A stretch of DNA of 12,438 bases. Source: Bacillota bacterium (GTDB lineage Bacteria; Bacillota; Clostridia; Lachnospirales; Lachnospiraceae). A model generated the notes under the pieces. That model made no database searches. It was not told the DNA's origin and saw nothing but the letters and a program-made list of their open reading frames with translations. The stretch covers positions 1-12,438 of the forward strand of contig JAEZLZ010000080.1 of the NCBI GenBank assembly GCA_023415055.1. Direction: 5' to 3'. This document shows, piece after piece, positions 6,126-12,438 of this stretch. The position numbers and the translations under genes are program-made. Numbering within the stretch: the first letter of the stretch is position 1; each line of letters starts with the position of its first letter.

Positions 6126-7259
6126 TTATGCCCCCAATAAGGGCTGCTCATAATTAAAGAGCGCCTCGTTAATTACAAACATATTATAGCTTTCATTCAC
6201 AATAAAGTACCGGATAATCAAGTCAAACCGGTTACTGTTCGACAAGGTATATCCTGCCTTCATCAAGAGGTCCTTCGTCTCATCCAAAGACAGTTCCAAC
6301 GCAATTGCAAAAGCTAATGCAGTTCTTTTCTTTGGCTGATAGTCCTTATCACTTCGTATTTTTGAAAACAGCTTTCGGTCAATATTTGCTCTTTTATACA
6401 CCTCAACATCCGATCTTCCTTTTTCATCAATCAATCGCAACAGCATTTCTGAAAAAGTCTCATCCATTTGATTAATTACATCATCCAAACTTCGTGATGC
6501 AGACTCAGAAATGGAATAACACATAGCATCTTCCAATGGAGTCTCCTCAAACGGAGTCTCTTCGAATAAAGATTTTTCGAGCTGCTCTTTCTCAGCTGAA
6601 GGTTCCTCGCGCAGTTTCTTAATTTTCTTTCGATCCTGTTTCGCATAAATTGATAAATTAAGGTTATCGATTTGGTCAAATTCATAGCCTCCTCGCTTCT
6701 TTCCGCACCTGAATTCATAATCGTCACTATCTTCGTAATAGGTATCGATATAGTGGTTGATTTCTGTAAAAAGCTTTTCACTGAGCGATATCGCCTTGCG
6801 ATCAAAAACCACCAGATAGATTTCCATGTCATTATGTAATAAAAATTCACTGATTACTGATATCGCTACCTGCAATGCTTGATCCTTCGGATAGCCATAG
6901 ATACCGGACGAAATAAGGGGAAAAGAAATCGAATCCAGGTGATTTTCTTTGGCAAGTTCTAATGAACTGCGATATGCCATCGCAAGAAGCTTAGCTTCTC
7001 CCTGATCTCCGCCCTTCCAAATCGGTCCTACCGCATGTATGATGTATCTTGCCGGTAGTTGACAGCCTTTTGTAATCACTGCCTGTCCGACGGGACAGGA
7101 ACCAATGGCGTCACACTCTCTTTTTAAGAGCTCCTCACCTGCTGCCTGAAAAATAGTCCCGCAAACCCCACCCCCTTGTTGCAAATAGGAGTTTGCCGCG
7201 TTTACAATAACATCGGTATTCATTTTGGTAATGTCATTATGAATAATTTGAAATGGCAT
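6126..7259 (-). CDS. Macro-domain protein with C-terminal HTH-like domain
   Basis: The N-terminal 165 or so residues (numbered from the ATG at 7259; 377 residues) are a macro domain, the fold that binds or hydrolyses ADP-ribose derivatives. It shows VNAANS (19-24), GGGV (29-32), and the phosphate loop SSGIYGYP (117-124). A charged linker (about 170-245) contains a duplicated FEETP. The last 110 or so residues (RANIDRKLFSKIRSDKDY, then LALELSLDE-like and AGYTLSNS-like segments) look like a helix-turn-helix fold with a tail ending in EQPLLG. I believe this tail occurs on other Firmicute proteins, often as a partner of sensor or enzyme domains. I prefer the 7259 ATG: GAGGGAA lies six bases upstream and MPFQII is the usual macro start. 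An ATG at 7292 overlaps the recQ stop as ATGA, adds 11 residues and lacks a clear ribosome binding site, but would give translational coupling. Function is probably ADP-ribose sensing or removal; the target is unknown. Confidence 0.88.
   Translation of the reverse strand: MPFQIIHNDITKMNTDVIVNAANSYLQQGGGVCGTIFQAAGEELLKRECDAIGSCPVGQAVITKGCQLPARYIIHAVGPIWKGGDQGEAKLLAMAYRSSLELAKENHLDSISFPLISSGIYGYPKDQALQVAISVISEFLLHNDMEIYLVVFDRKAISLSEKLFTEINHYIDTYYEDSDDYEFRCGKKRGGYEFDQIDNLNLSIYAKQDRKKIKKLREEPSAEKEQLEKSLFEETPFEETPLEDAMCYSISESASRSLDDVINQMDETFSEMLLRLIDEKGRSDVEVYKRANIDRKLFSKIRSDKDYQPKKRTALAFAIALELSLDETKDLLMKAGYTLSNSNRFDLIIRYFIVNESYNMFVINEALFNYEQPLLGA
6537..6566 (-). repeat. 15-bp tandem duplication inside the macro gene linker
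   Basis: Two in-frame 15-base units encode FEETP-FEETP (residues 232-241), followed by a diverged third (LEDAM). The units differ at only a few bases, which points to recent slippage in a flexible acidic linker between the macro and HTH-like domains. Confidence 0.65.
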
Positions 7260-7288
7260 AGCGATTCCCTCAACCTCCCTATGTAAAT

Positions 7289-9685
7289 TCATTGAAGCAA
7301 TACAAAATAATTCACTATCATTTTCTGGACTTGTGGTGGATACCTCAACAATGTATACGGATTTCCGGCATTGCTTACTTTTTCAACTGTTTGAATTCCT
7401 AGACTCAATCCTTTTGGAGTCTGAATCTTGACTAATCTTCCATCTATGTTTTCCTCCGTTACTAATCCTTCCGACTCAAGACATTCCCATATTTTAGTTC
7501 CCGGAAGTTTCTTAACCCCTTCTGTCGTGCAAATTCTATTCAATTCATCACGAATTTCCGTAATATAATAAAGGTCAATATATTTGAAATTTTGTGCATC
7601 TGTTTCTGTAAGAAAAAACTCCAGCTTTCCGCTTTTCTTTGTATTTTTTGATTTAGGAGGTTCATCAGCAGCCGCTACCGCTTTGCCTTTCCTAAGCTCC
7701 GGGTGTTCTTCGATGAAATCAGCGATAAGCGCCAGGAATCTGTCGCCGTACTTATTATTCTTGCTGGCACCGACGCCGGACACATTGAGCATTTCAACCC
7801 GAGATGTCGGTATTTTCACAGCCATATCAATAAGTGACTTGTCGTTGAAGATAATATACGGTGGCATGCTCTCTTCTCTTGCAATCTCAAGTCTAAGTTC
7901 TCTTAATTTATCAAAGAGTTTGAAGCCAGCAGAAGTAAGCGCCTCTGTTCCCTTCGACTTCTTCGGAATCTTCTCCGGCATATGATCTTCCGCAGTTATC
8001 TTAATGAGAACCTGAGTACCTGCATCCTTAAGTCTACTTATATCACCAAGCTTGATTACCTGATAATCTCCAACTAATAAATAGCCCTCAGTGACAAGCT
8101 GCTCCACTAACCTCTTCAACAAGTTCTTATTTGCTTTATTCAAAACTCCATAGGTCTTATAATGGACCGCTCCTATTTCTTCAAGTCTTGCTGTCTTCGC
8201 ACCGGATACCGTGTCAATGATAATATTCTTACCATATCTTCCCTTCGCTTCATATACACAATTGATTATCTGCTTCGCTTCCTTTGTCACATCCATTGTT
8301 TCAAACTCACGAAGACAGTTTCCACAATCTTCACATGGTTTCTCCGGATTCTCTCCAAAGTATTTCAAAATATAATTCCGGAGGCATTCTGTGGTATAAC
8401 AATACCTCTCCATAATCTGCAGACGCTGCAGATCACGCTCTCTTACCAGCTCCCTATCTGCCGTATCCAGATCCGACATTTGCTTGTGTTCCAACAGAAA
8501 TCTATTTATCACAATATCCTGCGGTGAAAATAGTAAAATGCATTTCGAGTCGATTCCATCTCGTCCGGCTCTACCAGCCTCCTGATAGTAGTTCTCCATA
8601 CTTTGAGGCATATTGTTATGAATTACAAATCGAACATTAGACTTATCAATACCCATGCCGAAAGCGTTGGTTGCCACAACAACACTGATGTAATCAAATA
8701 TAAAGTCGTCTTGCATCTTCTTTCTTTCAGTAGCTCCCATACCTGCATGATATTTCGCGACGGAAATACCCTTGCTCTTTAAAATCTCATATAGGTTATC
8801 CACATTTTTTCTCGTGGCACAGTATATTATTCCACTTTCACCTGTATGTTCTGAAAGATAATCGAGGATATACTGATTCTTATTCCTTGGCTTCTCCACC
8901 TGGAAGAATAAGTTTTCACGATCAAATCCTGTAACCAAACAAAAGGGATCATTTAAAGCTAACGTACAGACAATATCTTCTCTTACATTCTCAGTTGCGG
9001 TTGCAGTGAATGCACTAATGATTGGACGATTCGGCAGCAATCGAACAAACTCAACTATTTTCATGTAGCTTGGACGGAAATCCTGTCCCCACTGAGATAT
9101 ACAATGTGCTTCATCCACTGTAAGCATAGAGATTTCTATATTCATTACCAAATCCATAAATCCGTCCGTAACGAGGCGCTCCGGTGCTACATAAATAATC
9201 TTATAGGACCCCTGTCTTGCTCTTCGGACAGTTTCATAGAACACAGACTCTGACAAAGAGCTATTGATGAATGCTGCCGAAATTCCGGCTTCATTTAGCG
9301 CTTTTACCTGATCTTGCATGAGTGAGATCAAAGGAGAGATAACCAGGGTAATCCCCGGCAAAAGCATCGCAGGAATCTGATAACAAACCGATTTACCGGC
9401 CCCGGTAGGCATAACTGCAAAAGCATCTCTACCAGCCAGGATACTGTCAATTACGGATTTCTGGCCTAAACGAAAGGTATCATAGCCAAATAAAACCTTG
9501 AGCGCTTCTTCCGGTGAATTAAAATTCACTTCCTTTTGCAATAATCCCGGCAAATCCGCAATATTATATTCTGAAATCTCTTCCTGGAAGTTTTCGTACG
9601 ACTCAGCGATCTCAAGAAAACCTTCCCATGATGGATCATCCTCAAAATTGTTCTCTGCTACCCCTGTCTCAGGTTTATTTATCAT
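7289..9685 (-). CDS. recQ: ATP-dependent DNA helicase RecQ
   Basis: RecQ is a 3'-5' superfamily 2 helicase acting in recombination, fork repair and end processing. The 798 residues contain the following. Motif I, TGAGKS, is at 94-99 and the DEAH box at 191-194, followed by the RecQ aromatic loop (HCISQWGQDFRP). SAFTATAT is at 224-231 and motif VI QEAGRAGRDG at 368-377. The zinc site has Cys434, Cys451, Cys454 and Cys457. An RQC winged-helix region spans about 458-570, and an HRDC domain about 585-662. Odd features are a 57-residue acidic N-terminal extension before the helicase core and a further domain at about 700-798, separated by a Lys/Ser-rich linker; typical RecQ is about 600 residues. 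TTGGAGAT sits about seven bases before the ATG. It is the first gene of the minus-strand cluster and its stop touches an in-frame ATG of the macro gene (ATGA). Confidence 0.95.
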   Translation of the reverse strand: MINKPETGVAENNFEDDPSWEGFLEIAESYENFQEEISEYNIADLPGLLQKEVNFNSPEEALKVLFGYDTFRLGQKSVIDSILAGRDAFAVMPTGAGKSVCYQIPAMLLPGITLVISPLISLMQDQVKALNEAGISAAFINSSLSESVFYETVRRARQGSYKIIYVAPERLVTDGFMDLVMNIEISMLTVDEAHCISQWGQDFRPSYMKIVEFVRLLPNRPIISAFTATATENVREDIVCTLALNDPFCLVTGFDRENLFFQVEKPRNKNQYILDYLSEHTGESGIIYCATRKNVDNLYEILKSKGISVAKYHAGMGATERKKMQDDFIFDYISVVVATNAFGMGIDKSNVRFVIHNNMPQSMENYYQEAGRAGRDGIDSKCILLFSPQDIVINRFLLEHKQMSDLDTADRELVRERDLQRLQIMERYCYTTECLRNYILKYFGENPEKPCEDCGNCLREFETMDVTKEAKQIINCVYEAKGRYGKNIIIDTVSGAKTARLEEIGAVHYKTYGVLNKANKNLLKRLVEQLVTEGYLLVGDYQVIKLGDISRLKDAGTQVLIKITAEDHMPEKIPKKSKGTEALTSAGFKLFDKLRELRLEIAREESMPPYIIFNDKSLIDMAVKIPTSRVEMLNVSGVGASKNNKYGDRFLALIADFIEEHPELRKGKAVAAADEPPKSKNTKKSGKLEFFLTETDAQNFKYIDLYYITEIRDELNRICTTEGVKKLPGTKIWECLESEGLVTEENIDGRLVKIQTPKGLSLGIQTVEKVSNAGNPYTLLRYPPQVQKMIVNYFVLLQ

Positions 9686-9832
9686 CTTTTATCTCCAATT
9701 TCTTTTTGAATATCGTTACTTATTCTCCGGCTCCTCCGGAACTTCCCTAACCGTTGAACGAATGGTTCTGCCATGTCAGGTTCCATATTCTTTATTGGCA
9801 AATACTCCGATGTGCCAGCACTCTTGTCTACT

Positions 9833-9861
9833 ATCATATTCTTTTACCGGAATAGTTTCAA
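9833..9861 (-). promoter_or_regulatory. Sigma-A-type promoter of recQ-macro-VWA
   Basis: On the minus strand, TTGAAA (9861-9856), a 17-base spacer and TATGAT (9838-9833) each match the consensus hexamers at five of six positions. Transcription would start near 9826, giving a leader of about 140 nt before recQ. No terminator-type hairpin is evident in this leader. Confidence 0.65.
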
Positions 9862-10021
9862 TACTTTTACTGATATAGTTGGTGGTTTCTTAAAGATAGC
9901 ACTACAATCAAGGCCTTACAGCTCAGGAGCAGGCTAGCACATCTGCCAATTAATCTGATGTCTCTGTGTCTGAGACCTGATGGGTGACGAATACATCGTT
10001 CTCTCCCACTACTGACAAAGC

Positions 10022-10050
10022 TTGCTTTTTAATGAAGCCTGTGCTATAGT
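10022..10050 (+). promoter_or_regulatory. Promoter of rplY (extended -10 type)
   Basis: TTGCTT (10022-10027), a 17-base spacer and TATAGT (10045-10050), with TG one base before the -10 hexamer (TGCTATAGT), form a sigma-A-like extended -10 promoter. The start would be near 10057, giving a leader of about 240 nt, long for a ribosomal protein gene. Confidence 0.65.
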
Positions 10051-10090
10051 AAATGTATTACAATTAAATAAAGATAAAAGAACCGTCTTT

Positions 10091-10148
10091 AAAGAAGGGC
10101 TTTTGATATTACGCTTAGCGGCGTTGTATGAAGAGCACTTCTTTTTTT
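10091..10148 (+). terminator. Long terminator-like hairpin in the rplY leader (attenuator candidate)
   Basis: AAAGAAG (10091-10097) pairs with CTTCTTT (10138-10144). The stem continues through GCTTTT/AAGAGC, ATAT/GTAT and ACGC/GCGT, with only three mismatches over 24 positions, closing on a six-base loop at 10115-10120. T residues continue to 10148. Because it lies between the promoter and rplY, it should stop transcripts early, either as an attenuator or as the 3' end of a roughly 90-nt RNA. Confidence 0.65.
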
Positions 10149-10238
10149 AGCATATGGCCTCCGGTAGTCGTATTTTGCATCGACGGAAAAAAAGTATAGG
10201 AAACCAAAAAAGGAATAAGTATCCGGAAAAGACTGTTA

Positions 10239-10261
10239 TTTGTAACGCTTACGGCGACAAA
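10239..10261 (+). other. Second hairpin in the rplY leader
   Basis: TTTGT (10239-10243) pairs with ACAAA (10257-10261), and CGC (10246-10248) with GCG (10254-10256) across an AA bulge. Its tip CGCTTACGGCG nearly repeats the tip of the upstream long hairpin (CGCTTAGCGGCG). It ends about 20 bases before the ribosome binding site. Confidence 0.4.
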
Positions 10262-10296
10262 TCAACATAGATCTCAAATATAAGGAGGAAACAAAA

Positions 10297-10863
10297 ATGG
10301 AAACCATTAGTGTTCAAAAACGTGATTTTACAGTAAAGGCAAAGAGCATGAGACGTCTTGGAATTATTCCCGGAAGTGTGTTTGGTAAATCTCTTCCGGA
10401 GTCAATCTCCATTCAAATGGACGAAACGGTAGCACGCAGATTGATTCGTCAGAAACGTGAAGGCAGTAAACTATTGCTGAATGTTGATGGAGAGAATATT
10501 CAGGTGCAGATTAAGGAAAAATCTTTGAATACGTTAAGCGGCGAAATATTGCATATTAACTTTCAGGCATTAGTTGCAAATGAAAAGATTAATAGTGTCA
10601 TTCACATTTTTCTTACAAATCATGAAATGTTTGGCGGTCAGCTTGAAAAAATGTTAATGGAAATTCCGTATGCGTCTTTGCCCAGTGATATGATTGATAC
10701 CATCACAATTGATATTGGTGAGATGAAAACCGGAGATGTACTTACGGTGAAAGATATCCCTGAGCTGAATAGCGACAAGATTGAATTACAGGTAGATGTG
10801 AATGAAATTGTGCTGCGGATTAATGCAAAGAAAAAGAATGTACAGATTCCTTCCGAGGAATAA
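10297..10863 (+). CDS. rplY: 50S ribosomal protein L25 / general stress protein Ctc
   Basis: A two-domain L25 (TL5/Ctc type) of 188 residues. The N-terminal domain (about 1-90) carries the family signature MRRLGIIPGSVFG (18-30), matching the usual RRxGxIPxVxYG, and binds 5S rRNA. The C-terminal beta domain (about 95-185) contains the PSDMIDTITIDI-type segment and ends in a basic tail. It acts on the ribosome; in Bacillus the homologue Ctc is a general stress protein. AAGGAGG sits eight bases before the ATG. It is monocistronic by position: its own promoter lies about 240 bases upstream and a large hairpin downstream separates it from a convergent gene. The long leader with an early terminator suggests regulated elongation, possibly by L25 itself; that is inference. 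Confidence 0.92.
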   Translation: METISVQKRDFTVKAKSMRRLGIIPGSVFGKSLPESISIQMDETVARRLIRQKREGSKLLLNVDGENIQVQIKEKSLNTLSGEILHINFQALVANEKINSVIHIFLTNHEMFGGQLEKMLMEIPYASLPSDMIDTITIDIGEMKTGDVLTVKDIPELNSDKIELQVDVNEIVLRINAKKKNVQIPSEE

Positions 10864-10929
10864 GAGTTACGAGTAAATATAAGCAAAAAAAGCATTTGCA
10901 GAGCAGTATCTATACAGGTTAAATAATTG

Positions 10930-10982
10930 TGGCTTTCCCTTCATTATAACGGTAGTATACAGTTATATGTATGGGAAAGCCA
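10930..10982. terminator. Probable bidirectional terminator between convergent genes
   Basis: TGGCTTTCCC (10930-10939) is exactly complementary to GGGAAAGCCA (10973-10982). Inside, CATTATAAC and GTTATATG form a second stem with one bulge. On plus it is followed by TATTTTACC and on minus by CAATTATTT, so it may terminate both rplY and the convergent 96-residue gene. Confidence 0.65.
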
Positions 10983-11018
10983 TATTTTACCTAAGACTAA
11001 TCGAATTATAGGGTCATA

Positions 11019-11309
11019 TCATCCTTCATCCTCATCAAAACCTTGTAGCAAGAAATTGTTCCAAGCCAAATTGGATCTTTCTAATTCCTTCTTCTGCATA
11101 ATTCGATTCCGATCACTTAAAATTGCCAGCATCTCATCTGCAATCTCTTCAAGAGGCAGCTGCTGATAATGTGATAGATATCCAATCATTCTTTTCGCTG
11201 TAAAATCGGTATTCAGGTTCTTAGTAATGGCATCACAGAACTCTTCCGGATAACCTCTCCTTATCAAGATATCGTATAGTTCCATACTGATCTCTGATCT
11301 TGCTTTCAT
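11019..11309 (-). CDS. Conserved-looking 96-residue protein of unknown function
   Basis: I cannot name this protein. It is small, soluble and predicted mostly helical: an N-terminal RRGYPEEFCDAITKNL segment (about 18-33), a middle MIGYLSHYQ and PLEEIADEML segment (about 41-60), and a charged C-terminal helix ending in the acidic tail GFDEDEG. There are no membrane segments, no signal peptide and only one cysteine. GAGGAG lies about 12 bases before the ATG at 11309, slightly far. A second in-frame ATG at 11285 (residue 9) is possible but has no better site. It lies 144 bases downstream of the PNPOx-like gene in the same direction; no clear promoter of its own was found. The motif-like character suggests a real, clade-restricted family. 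Confidence 0.75.
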   Translation of the reverse strand: MKARSEISMELYDILIRRGYPEEFCDAITKNLNTDFTAKRMIGYLSHYQQLPLEEIADEMLAILSDRNRIMQKKELERSNLAWNNFLLQGFDEDEG

Positions 11310-11453
11310 TGGCTATCTACACTCCTCTTATCACATCTTATGCATCGTTTTCTTATATTCTCTAACAAAATTTTTATGTTAATGTAAAATCGAGATAACT
11401 ATCACCTGAAAATAATCTTCCGCCAGAAGCCACTGACCTTCAAATCAGTATTA

Positions 11454-11846
11454 TTAGAACTTAATTACCTCCGGTTCCTGTGTAAACGCAGAAATAGTAG
11501 CTGTAGCATCCTCGAAATAGTAAACTACAGTATTTCCATCATCAGCCTGATACATCTGCTGTAAACTTGGATAAGCATCCAGCATAGACTGACGAGCTTC
11601 AATTCTATCATCTTCAACTAGTTCTCCGGCGATCCGGATCCACGCTCCATCCTTCATGGCACAGATTTCAACCTTAGGATTTGCATCAATCTGTTTAGCA
11701 ACCTTCTTCACCTTACCGGTCTGGATATAAAGCTTTCCTTCAAAAATATGAGCAGTACCAAAAGGTCTTACTCTTGGCTGATCACCTTCTACTGTAGCCA
11801 AATAGTATACTTCTGCTTCCTTCAAAAACTTGCATACTCTCTCCAT
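11454..11846 (-). CDS. PNPOx-like FMN-binding split-barrel protein
   Basis: A single-domain pyridoxamine 5'-phosphate oxidase-like protein of 130 residues. The pattern suits the split-barrel flavoprotein family: MERVCKFLKEAEVYYLATV at the start (helix plus first strand), then PRVRPFG (about 24-30), a strand GKLYIQTG (37-44), VAKQIDANPKVEICAM (about 49-64) and WIRIAGEL (69-76). It is shorter than true PdxH, and such small members usually bind FMN or F420-like cofactors as reductases of unknown substrate, so vitamin B6 synthesis should not be assumed. AGGAGG lies about eight bases before the ATG, with a 6-bp hairpin (TCCGGT/ACCGGA) just upstream of it. It has its own promoter near 11944-11972. 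Confidence 0.88.
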   Translation of the reverse strand: MERVCKFLKEAEVYYLATVEGDQPRVRPFGTAHIFEGKLYIQTGKVKKVAKQIDANPKVEICAMKDGAWIRIAGELVEDDRIEARQSMLDAYPSLQQMYQADDGNTVVYYFEDATATISAFTQEPEVIKF

Positions 11847-11943
11847 TGTAAAATCCTCCTATGTAACCTCCGGTCCTTAGTACCGGAAATGTATTAATTA
11901 TCCACACTTTCTCCTCTAAAAAAATCAACAGCATGTCTCTATA

Positions 11944-11972
11944 ATTATAATCTTCTATCCGAATATTTACAA
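11944..11972 (-). promoter_or_regulatory. Promoter of the PNPOx-like gene
   Basis: On the minus strand, TTGTAA (11972-11967), 17 bases, then a perfect TATAAT (11949-11944). The start would be near 11937, about 90 bases before the ATG. The -35 hexamer begins only a few bases after the upstream gene's terminator. Confidence 0.65.
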
Positions 11973-11978
11973 GGAAAT

Positions 11979-12007
11979 CAAAAAAAATCCCTTGTTTCCA
12001 AGAGATT
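11979..12007 (-). terminator. Rho-independent terminator of the GH127-type gene
   Basis: On the minus strand, AATCTCTTG (12007-11999), a GAAA tetraloop and CAAGGGATT (11994-11986) form a 9-bp stem with one G-T pair, continued directly by a run of T. It lies about 80 bases beyond the stop of the gene entering from the right. Confidence 0.85.
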
Positions 12008-12088
12008 CTTTAGATACACTTTATTATTTGGTCATAAGTTGGTCGTAAGCTTTATACTGTTCAATTCTTCCCTTTTTATTTCTGCCTG

Positions 12089-12438
12089 TTATTTCTCATT
12101 CATCCAGACAAGCATCTCACCTTCGCCTCGATTATTCCAGAAGCAATATGGAACTGCCTTCACTTCCGCTTCCTGATAGACTGCCTTTTCTTCCGAATAG
12201 AGGTCTGATCCGGACTTGGAATAATCGATTCTGATTCCCTTCAAGGAAGCACAGATCGTTCCTCCAAGTAAGGTTTCATCATAGATTTCCTTTGGCTCTG
12301 ATGATGTGTCGATTTTAATCGATGCAAGATAATCTCCGTTATCTGCTTCCTCCAGGCAATAAACCCACGGACCTTTCATGAGGCATACCTTACCCAGGTT
12401 ATCGCGTACCTTAGGATTCGATCTGACATACCGGAAGT
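12089..12438 (-). CDS. GH127-type beta-L-arabinofuranosidase, C-terminal end (partial)
   Basis: The reading frame is open to the right edge, so only the last 116 codons are present. The methionine at 12379 is internal, because the frame continues upstream with RSNPKVRDNLGKVCL. The segment NPKVRDNLGKV, then GPWVYCLEEADNGD, and near the end VPYCFWNNRGEGEMLVW matches the C-terminal part of glycoside hydrolase family 127 (formerly DUF1680) proteins, in which the RGPLVYC-type and AIPYYAWANRG-type motifs recur. These enzymes release L-arabinofuranose from plant polysaccharides or glycoproteins in the cytoplasm or periphery, although family members with other specificities exist. The catalytic residues lie outside the window. 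A strong terminator follows. Confidence 0.8.
   Translation of the reverse strand, partial: FRYVRSNPKVRDNLGKVCLMKGPWVYCLEEADNGDYLASIKIDTSSEPKEIYDETLLGGTICASLKGIRIDYSKSGSDLYSEEKAVYQEAEVKAVPYCFWNNRGEGEMLVWMNEK

Larger units (their letters stand above)
9686..10296. other. Intergenic region between divergent recQ and rplY
   Basis: This 611-bp stretch holds the recQ promoter and leader (minus), the rplY promoter and structured leader (plus), and between them about 160 bases with no clear element. On the minus strand 9889-9716 reads as 37 codons, one TGA at 9778-9776, then 18 more codons to a TAA. The translation looks protein-like (HIGVFANKEYGT before the stop, HGRTIRSTVREVPEEPE after it) and may be a decayed gene end. 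No tRNA, rRNA or insertion-sequence terminus was recognised. Confidence 0.5.

Noticed and set aside
6476..6850. Minus-strand frame of 124 codons within the macro gene
   Set aside because: Alternate frame of a gene with clear macro motifs; composition is Arg/Ser/Ile-rich and unsupported.
9498..9878. Plus-strand reading frame of 126 codons across the recQ start
   Set aside because: It overlaps the well-supported recQ N-terminus antisense, lacks a ribosome binding site and has no recognisable domain.
9950..10064. Second decayed minus-strand frame (GENDVFVTHQVSDTE)
   Set aside because: Only about 36 codons without a start codon; open frames this short are common by chance, and it overlaps the rplY promoter.
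10057..10296. T-box riboswitch in the rplY leader
   Set aside because: No AGNGUGGNACCGCG T-box sequence or specifier stem I features are visible.
10927..11166. Plus-strand 79-codon frame
   Set aside because: Starts inside the hairpin at 10930-10982 and runs antisense to the 96-residue gene, with no ribosome binding site.

Overview
The window looks like chromosomal DNA of a clostridial Firmicute, most probably Lachnospiraceae. It is moderately AT-rich. Most genes have strong AGGAGG-type ribosome binding sites and sigma-A-like promoters (TTGAGA-17-TATAAT, TTGAAA-17-TATGAT). The gene families seen (L25/Ctc with a C-terminal domain, a GH127 sugar hydrolase end, SAM-I-clan riboswitch, group II intron, a macro domain fused to a helix-turn-helix-like tail) suit that group. 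The assignment rests on family recognition only; no database search was possible.

Layout. Positions 1-125 (minus) hold the 5' end of a group II intron that runs off the left edge and sits just downstream of a hairpin plus T-run. Positions 256-375 (plus) form a complete SAM-I-clan riboswitch: P1, P2, P3, a 5-bp pseudoknot, an antiterminator/terminator pair, but no P4. It controls a 99-residue protein of unknown function (439-738). A shared hairpin and a five-unit 17-bp tandem repeat separate that gene from the large minus-strand block.

Minus-strand DNA-maintenance block (9685 down to 874): recQ helicase, a macro-domain/HTH-like fusion protein, a VWA protein, then sbcD and sbcC. Two good promoters serve it, one before recQ and one before sbcD, so it is probably two adjacent transcription units. 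RecQ unwinds DNA and SbcCD is a structure-specific nuclease. The macro protein should bind or process ADP-ribose, and the VWA protein is likely a metal-dependent protein-binding module. The conserved order would suggest a DNA-end processing module with an ADP-ribose-linked component; this linkage is inference.

Right part. A 611-bp intergenic region carries divergent promoters for recQ (minus) and an L25/Ctc-type ribosomal protein gene (plus, 10297-10863). The latter has a roughly 240-nt leader with a long terminator-like hairpin. Then, on the minus strand, come a conserved-looking 96-residue unknown protein, a small FMN-binding split-barrel (PNPOx-like) protein, and the 3' end of a GH127-type beta-L-arabinofuranosidase that enters from the right edge.

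The most noteworthy items are the P4-less SAM riboswitch in front of an orphan gene, the recQ-macro-VWA-sbcDC cluster, and the L25 leader with two hairpins sharing an apical motif.
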